Shown: piece after piece, positions 6,519 through 8,587 of the stretch | Layout of the letters: each line of letters starts with the position of its first letter | Numbering within the stretch: the stretch's first letter is position 1 | NCBI GenBank assembly: GCA_903903935.1 | Contig: CAIVAX010000483.1 | Location: 1-8,587 of the forward strand | DNA: 8,587 nucleotides | Direction of reading: 5' to 3' | From: an uncultured Hyphomicrobiales bacterium | Lineage (GTDB): Bacteria; Pseudomonadota; Alphaproteobacteria; Rhizobiales; Beijerinckiaceae | Notes under the pieces: model-generated | Databases searched by the model: none | Told to the model about the DNA's origin: nothing | The model's input: only the letters and a program-made list of their open reading frames with translations | Program-made: the position numbers and the translations under genes

Positions 6519-6520
6519 GC

Positions 6521-7000
6521 ATGGCCGAGACACTCTCTTCGCTGCAGGACCTCAAGGGCGCTACTGCCTCATCCGTTCCTGATGCTCCTGTCCATTTGCA
6601 GAAGCTCGATAAATATGGCCGCGCTTATGCCACTGGCAAGCGCAAGGATGCGGTTGCCCGTGTCTGGATCAAGCCCGGTTCTGGCAAGATCAGCGTCAAT
6701 GATCGTCCGCTCGATGTCTATTTCGCGCGTCCGGTTCTGCGCATGATCCTGCAGCAACCCCTCGTCATCGCTCAGCGCCTTGGTCAATATGATCTGGTGA
6801 TCACTGTTGCAGGTGGCGGTCTGTCGGGTCAGGCGGGCGCTGTGCGTCACGGTTTGGCCAAGGCTTTGACCTATTATGAGCCTGAGCTGCGCCCCGCGCT
6901 GAAGCGGGAAGGTTTCCTGACACGTGACTCTCGTGTTGTTGAACGTAAGAAATACGGCAAGAAGAAAGCCCGTCGTAGCTTCCAGTTCTCCAAGCGCTAG
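6521..7000 (+). CDS. rpsI: 30S ribosomal protein S9
   Basis: S9 sits in the head of the small subunit, and its C-terminal tail reaches toward the P-site tRNA. The 159-residue protein has an N-terminal extension of about 30 residues typical of alphaproteobacteria, then [20 protein letters not shown]. The family signature [19 protein letters not shown] is at 98-116, and the basic tail ends in FQFSKR, keeping the final Lys-Arg. The ATG is preceded by AGGAG (6507-6511) at 9 bases and lies 2 bases after the rplM stop, so the pair forms one operon. A strong terminator follows 46 bases downstream. The gene is intact, so if the adjacent recombinase belongs to an inserted element, the insertion did not damage it. 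Confidence 0.99.
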   Translation: MAETLSSLQDLKGATASSVPDAPVHLQKLDKYGRAYATGKRKDAVARVWIKPGSGKISVNDRPLDVYFARPVLRMILQQPLVIAQRLGQYDLVITVAGGGLSGQAGAVRHGLAKALTYYEPELRPALKREGFLTRDSRVVERKKYGKKKARRSFQFSKR

Positions 7001-7046
7001 CGATTTCTGGCTACCAAAAGCTAGAAAAGCCAACAATATCAACAAG

Positions 7047-7073
7047 AAAGCTGCTCGAAAGGGCAGCTTTTTT
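7047..7073 (+). terminator. Rho-independent terminator of rplM-rpsI
   Basis: AAAGCTGCTC (7047-7056) pairs with GGGCAGCTTT (7061-7070), a 10-bp stem with a single G-U pair, closed by a GAAA tetraloop (GNRA type). The T-run continues to 7073. It is the natural end of the ribosomal protein operon and marks the last base of clearly core sequence. Confidence 0.93.
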
Positions 7074-7074
7074 C

Positions 7075-7190
7075 GTTGTACACCAGTTGTACAGAACGGA
7101 AAAAGAACGAAAAGTGAGCTTGCGATTATGAAAATCTGACAGCATTTTTGTACAGAAGTTTTACAGGCGCAGGGTACGGGTTGTACAAAT
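7075..7190 (+). repeat. TTGTACA direct repeats on an 11-bp spacing before the recombinase
   Basis: Five related 11-base units are visible: GTTGTACACCA (7075), GTTGTACAGAA (7086), TTTGTACAGAA (7147), GTTTTACAGGC (7158) and GTTGTACAAAT (7180). Units 1 and 2 abut, units 3 and 4 abut, and unit 5 begins exactly two periods after unit 4. The period is close to one DNA helical turn, as expected for a protein array on one face of the helix. Position between the rpsI terminator and the recombinase gene suggests integrase arm-type or excisionase sites, or operators. No second att copy is in the window to define a core. Confidence 0.7.
7094..7108. promoter_or_regulatory. Candidate LexA (SOS) box, GAAC-N7-GAAC
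   Basis: GAAC at 7094-7097 and GAAC at 7105-7108 are separated by exactly 7 bases. On the other strand this is GTTC-N7-GTTC, the LexA operator described for alphaproteobacteria such as Rhizobium and Rhodobacter. It lies 144 bases before the recombinase ATG, overlaps the second TTGTACA unit, and is the only such motif I noticed in the intergenic regions. I found no convincing -35/-10 pair to place it against. Confidence 0.55.
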
Positions 7191-7251
7191 TTTGCGAAAA
7201 AACACGCAATTCAATGTTGATTGGCTGCTCAATTCGTCACAATCTATCAAC

Positions 7252-8538
7252 ATGGCCTACGCCAATAACAAACAGATAATCGCAGATGGTCGCATCACGC
7301 TCTATCAGCGTGACGATGTGAAGGACGCCATCTGGCAATGCCGCATCACCTTCAAGGGTGTGCGCGGTTATGTAAAAAGGACCACTGGCGAGAGGGATTT
7401 CCACAAGGCAGCCGTTGTTGCGATCAAGCTTCTGGGTGAAATTGAGCACCGAATCGTTTCCGATCAGCCGCTGAGAGCCTCCACTTTCAAAGCAGTGGCG
7501 GGTGAGTTCATCAAAGCAGCCAAGACAAGGATGGACGAGGGGCGCAGCAGTGCTGGGCGGTATCATCTCATCAAGGGCACGCTACAGCGATACTTCCTGC
7601 CGTATTTCGGCAAGCGCGACATCACCATGATCAAGAAGAAGGATCTCATGGACTACCGCGCTTGGAGGCAGGCTTACTGGATCACCGGTCCTGGGCTCGC
7701 TGACAAGAAGATCTTCCATAAGGTCACACCATCCAGCGGCACGCTCAAGCAGGAGTGGACCGTGCTGCGCGGCGTCTTCAGCTTTGGTATCGAGATGGGC
7801 TTGGTGTCGCCCATGGCCATGGGGATGCTGGGTCACGATGAATACAAAATCGGCAAGCGCCCAGCCTTCAGCCTCGATGAATACCGCACCCTATACAAGT
7901 TCATGCGCAAGTGGGTCAAAGAGGGCAAGAGCACCCGTGTGAGGGCCGAGCGAGAGCTGATCCGCAATTACACACTCATTATGGTCAACTGCGGTCTGCG
8001 CAAAGGTGAGGCCCGTTATCTCAAGTGGCGCGATCTCAGGATGTTCGAGAACGAGATTGGGCAGTGGCCCTTGCTAGAAGTCCTCGCGGGTAAGACAGGC
8101 CAACGACTGACCGTCTGCCAACCACTCAGCCGCATCTACTTCGAACGATTGCGGGGCAGGGGACATCACACAGAGCCCGACGATTACATATTTTGCCACG
8201 AGGACGGAGAACCACTGCTCCATATCAAGTCATTCAAGCTGATGCTGGAAAAAGCGGGCTTGTTGAAAGACAGCATAGGGCGAGAGCGAACCATCTACAG
8301 CCTGCGCCACACCTATGCGACATTCAGGTTGGAGAACGGCACCAATGTGTACTGGCTAAAGCAGAACATGGGCACATCGGTCCAGATGATCGAGCGCCAC
8401 TACGGACAGACAAAGGTGCTTGCGGGCATCGAATTCGAGACTGCTCGCCGTAGAAAGTATCCCGTAGCCGATAAAGCGCCGACTGCTGAGGAGAAGGCAC
8501 AGGCGAGCGAGCAGACGCGACTGGATGCCATTAGCTGA
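7252..8538 (+). CDS. Tyrosine recombinase / phage-type integrase
   Basis: This is a 428-residue site-specific recombinase of the tyrosine (lambda-integrase) superfamily, which would insert and excise a mobile element. An N-terminal part (1-75) carries a short beta-rich stretch (ITLYQRDDVKDAIWQCRITFKG), possibly arm-binding. A core-binding helical domain runs to about 190, and the catalytic domain follows. Visible active-site residues are Arg250 (NCGLRKGEA), Lys281 (AGKTGQR), Arg352 (YSLRHTYATF) and the nucleophile Tyr384 (MIERHYG). The usual box II His is Tyr349, and the His/Trp nine residues before the nucleophile is Thr375. I know this pattern from alphaproteobacterial relatives, so the enzyme need not be inactive. 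The frame extends to TTG 7192, but the first ATG at 7252 gives the better protein start. Neither has a clear Shine-Dalgarno, so the start is uncertain. The gene points away from rpsI into the presumed element. Confidence 0.95.
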   Translation: MAYANNKQIIADGRITLYQRDDVKDAIWQCRITFKGVRGYVKRTTGERDFHKAAVVAIKLLGEIEHRIVSDQPLRASTFKAVAGEFIKAAKTRMDEGRSSAGRYHLIKGTLQRYFLPYFGKRDITMIKKKDLMDYRAWRQAYWITGPGLADKKIFHKVTPSSGTLKQEWTVLRGVFSFGIEMGLVSPMAMGMLGHDEYKIGKRPAFSLDEYRTLYKFMRKWVKEGKSTRVRAERELIRNYTLIMVNCGLRKGEARYLKWRDLRMFENEIGQWPLLEVLAGKTGQRLTVCQPLSRIYFERLRGRGHHTEPDDYIFCHEDGEPLLHIKSFKLMLEKAGLLKDSIGRERTIYSLRHTYATFRLENGTNVYWLKQNMGTSVQMIERHYGQTKVLAGIEFETARRRKYPVADKAPTAEEKAQASEQTRLDAIS

Positions 8539-8554
8539 TCCAAATGGAAAATCG

Positions 8555-8567
8555 TTTCGTCACGAAA
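8555..8567. promoter_or_regulatory. Short dyad after the recombinase gene
   Basis: TTTCGT and ACGAAA flank a single C (8555-8567), 16 bases after the recombinase stop. It could be an operator for a following gene. Without a T-run it does not look like a terminator, and a dyad this short may be chance. Confidence 0.25.
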
Positions 8568-8587
8568 TAGGCGTCACCCGGGCTTGG

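Noticed and set aside
7192..7251. Extension of the integrase to a TTG start at 7192
   Set aside because: No Shine-Dalgarno lies before the TTG, it starts right behind the last repeat unit, and the extra 20 residues show no family similarity I can recognise. It cannot be excluded without N-terminal data.
8568..8587. Possible tRNA or att remnant at the right end
   Set aside because: Neither strand shows a T-loop GGTTCGA-type motif or a CCA end, and the sequence is too short to judge.
1..8587. CRISPR array, IS element ends or toxin-antitoxin genes
   Set aside because: No spaced repeats of CRISPR size, no terminal inverted repeats around a transposase, and no short paired frames with recognisable toxin or antitoxin motifs were seen.

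Overview
The window reads as a chromosomal segment of an alphaproteobacterium, probably of the order Hyphomicrobiales (Rhizobiales). The ribosomal proteins L13 and S9 have the alphaproteobacterial form, including the long N-terminal extension of S9. A PaaI-type thioesterase gene near rplM-rpsI, and an integrase of the 'SLRHTYATF ... MGTSVQMIERHYG' type, fit the same group. Base composition looks moderately GC-rich, and no genus can be named from the sequence alone.

Layout. (1) 2-1234, plus strand: the C-terminal part of an FMN/iron-sulfur glutamate-synthase-family protein whose start lies outside the window. It converges through a perfect 11-bp hairpin on (2) a minus-strand YkgJ-type cysteine-cluster protein (1269-1682). 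(3) A divergent 220-bp gap leads to an NTF2-like (SnoaL-type) protein (1903-2508). This ends in a 17-bp tandem repeat shared with the end of (4) a minus-strand two-gene unit: msrQ, the haem membrane subunit of the periplasmic methionine sulfoxide reductase system (2966-3781), followed with an 11-bp overlap by a CoA-binding-fold protein (2539-2976). (5) On the plus strand follow a PaaI-family thioesterase (3927-4391) and a divergent Mpl-like Mur ligase (4468-5889), which ends in an intrinsic terminator. (6) The rplM-rpsI operon (6048-7000) has a good sigma-70-type promoter, a 5' leader carrying a hairpin plus U-run, and a strong GNRA-loop terminator. (7) Directly after that terminator lies an AT-richer regulatory segment (7074-7251) with TTGTACA repeats on an 11-bp spacing and a perfect GAAC-N7-GAAC motif (the alphaproteobacterial LexA box). 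It is followed by a tyrosine recombinase (7252-8538), and the window ends 49 bp later.

Most of the window is core metabolism, cell-wall recycling and translation. The accessory signal is at the right end: the rpsI terminator looks like the border of a mobile element whose integrase gene faces into the element and may be under SOS control. The cargo of that element would lie beyond the window, so no new system can be claimed here. The points most worth checking are the repeat/LexA region before the integrase, the terminator-like hairpin in the rplM leader, and the Mpl homologue that lacks the usual DFAHHP motif.
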